From contig NZ_KK211214.1 of assembly GCF_000621125.1 (NCBI RefSeq), positions 809,300 through 873,299 of the forward strand: DNA of 64,000 nt, in the 5' to 3' direction. This document shows positions 63,314 to 64,000 of this stretch, piece by piece; the first letter of the stretch is position 1, and every line of letters begins with the position of its first letter. The DNA is from Maribacter antarcticus DSM 21422. Its GTDB lineage: Bacteria; Bacteroidota; Bacteroidia; Flavobacteriales; Flavobacteriaceae. The notes beneath the pieces are model-generated. The model worked only from the letters and a program-made list of their open reading frames with translations. It did not search any database and had not been told where the DNA came from. The position numbers and the translations under genes were made by a program.

Positions 63314-64000
63314 TTATGCTAAAAGATCGTTGATTACATTGCCCGCTACATCGGTTAGGCGAAAGCGGCGACCTTGATACTTATACGTAAGTTTTTCATG
63401 ATCAAGACCCATCTGGTGCATTAGCGTGGCATGGAAATCGTTTATGTGGACAGGGTTTTCTACCACATTATATCCGAATTCATCAGTTTGGCCATAGTTG
63501 AGTCCTGGTTTGATACCTCCTCCCGCCATCCAAATACTAAATGCTTTTGGGTGGTGGTCGCGGCCATAATTTTCAGGATCAAATTTTCCTTGGGCGTAAT
63601 TGCCCCTTCCGAATTCTCCTCCCCAAACTACTAAAGTGTCCTCTAGCATACCCCGTTGTTTTAAATCTAGTACTAAGGCGGCAGAGGCCTGGTCTACATC
63701 TTTGGCCTGACCGGCCATTTCATTATGTAGGTTGCCATGTTGGTCCCAGCCCTGATGGTACAATTGTATGAAGCGCACCCCGTTTTCAGCGAGTCTACGG
63801 GCTTGTAGGGCATTTGCTGCGTATGTCCCAGGTACTTGGCAGTCTTCGCCATAGAGGTCGATAATTGATTGTGGTTCTTTAGAAATATCCATAACATCGG
63901 GTACCGACATTTGCATACGGTAGGCCATTTCATATTGTGCAATCCGTGATTCGATTTCGTCATCGCCCGTTTCTACGTGGTGCATCTTGTTTAATGAGGC
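63314..64000 (-). CDS. DUF1501 (sulfatase-like) protein, C-terminal part
   Basis: The gene runs off the right edge (the frame is open to 64000), so 228 codons of a protein of about 450-490 aa are seen. Segments are [80 protein letters not shown] and the ending [24 protein letters not shown] [20 protein letters not shown]. The wording GRDHHP and GWDQHGNL is that of DUF1501 proteins, alkaline-phosphatase-fold relatives common with planctomycete-type cytochrome proteins. It forms an operon with the downstream cytochrome/LRR gene. Confidence 0.88.
   Translation of the reverse strand, partial: ASLNKMHHVETGDDEIESRIAQYEMAYRMQMSVPDVMDISKEPQSIIDLYGEDCQVPGTYAANALQARRLAENGVRFIQLYHQGWDQHGNLHNEMAGQAKDVDQASAALVLDLKQRGMLEDTLVVWGGEFGRGNYAQGKFDPENYGRDHHPKAFSIWMAGGGIKPGLNYGQTDEFGYNVVENPVHINDFHATLMHQMGLDHEKLTYKYQGRRFRLTDVAGNVINDLLA

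Noticed and set aside
1-64000. CRISPR arrays, rRNA, tRNA, prophage
   Set aside because: No regularly spaced repeats, no conserved rRNA segments, no cloverleaf and no phage structural genes were recognised by reading; a dedicated scan was not possible.

Overview
The window looks like a chromosomal segment of a member of the Bacteroidota, most likely a marine Flavobacteriaceae of the Maribacter/Zobellia/Arenibacter kind; the genus is a guess. The DNA is AT-rich. It carries a long (about 1,120 aa) SecA, TonB-dependent receptors with an N-terminal carboxypeptidase-like domain, a DUF4105 membrane protein, many lipoproteins and a TTG/TAnnTTTG-type promoter. No rRNA, tRNA, CRISPR array or prophage was recognised.

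Layout. (1) 1-7,900 is mostly a gene graveyard: an unidentified decayed ORF, an OsmC pseudogene, a frameshifted stress-type gene, an HsdM tail and a deleted IS21-family element. It encloses intact hflK-hflC, a ribosome-hibernation (HPF) gene and small ORFs. (2) 7,921-18,520 holds a giant ThuA/glucose-dehydrogenase/cytochrome/CBM lipoprotein, meaB, a DUF2911 protein, aldose epimerase, an ECF sigma factor/anti-sigma/adhesin-like operon, msrA and an M23 peptidase. (3) 18,570-32,750 holds three small secreted proteins of one family, an outer-membrane barrel receptor, a tesA-ybbA-ybbP-like divergent cluster, CPBP and NTF2-like genes separated by a repeated intergenic element, an M24 peptidase, a DEAD-box helicase and a TlpA-like thioredoxin. 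(4) 32,750-40,420 holds an amidohydrolase, an M14 carboxypeptidase, an orphan histidine kinase, a ruined Gfo/Idh/MocA oxidoreductase and two small ORFs. (5) 40,867-51,338 holds secA, a cobalamin adenosyltransferase, a methyltransferase remnant, the fourth small secreted protein (start codon lost), an ABC-F protein, DUF4105 and pssA. (6) 51,429-56,397 holds GNAT, a GyrI-like gene with a lost N-terminus, an MFS transporter, DUF4345 and DUF4198 pseudogenes, and an arsC-like/aquaporin pair. (7) 56,394-64,000 holds an envelope cluster (lptB, a CMD protein, tatC, kdsD) divergent from recQ, then a cytochrome/DUF2231/LRR protein and a DUF1501 protein cut by the window edge.

Functional links. MeaB and the PduO-type adenosyltransferase both serve adenosylcobalamin-dependent methylmalonyl-CoA mutase. 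kdsD and lptB serve LPS synthesis and export. The LMW-PTP-like protein and the aquaporin are probably an arsenate-reduction/arsenite-exit pair.

The most interesting signal is a four-member family of 78-85 aa secreted proteins. They share a basic C-terminal motif (around N-[AS]-R-V-x-[KR]-x-L-x-F). All four are preceded by a related 26-28 bp element about 80-100 bp before the start codon, whose two half-sites resemble LytTR-type direct repeats. I do not know any described function for this family.
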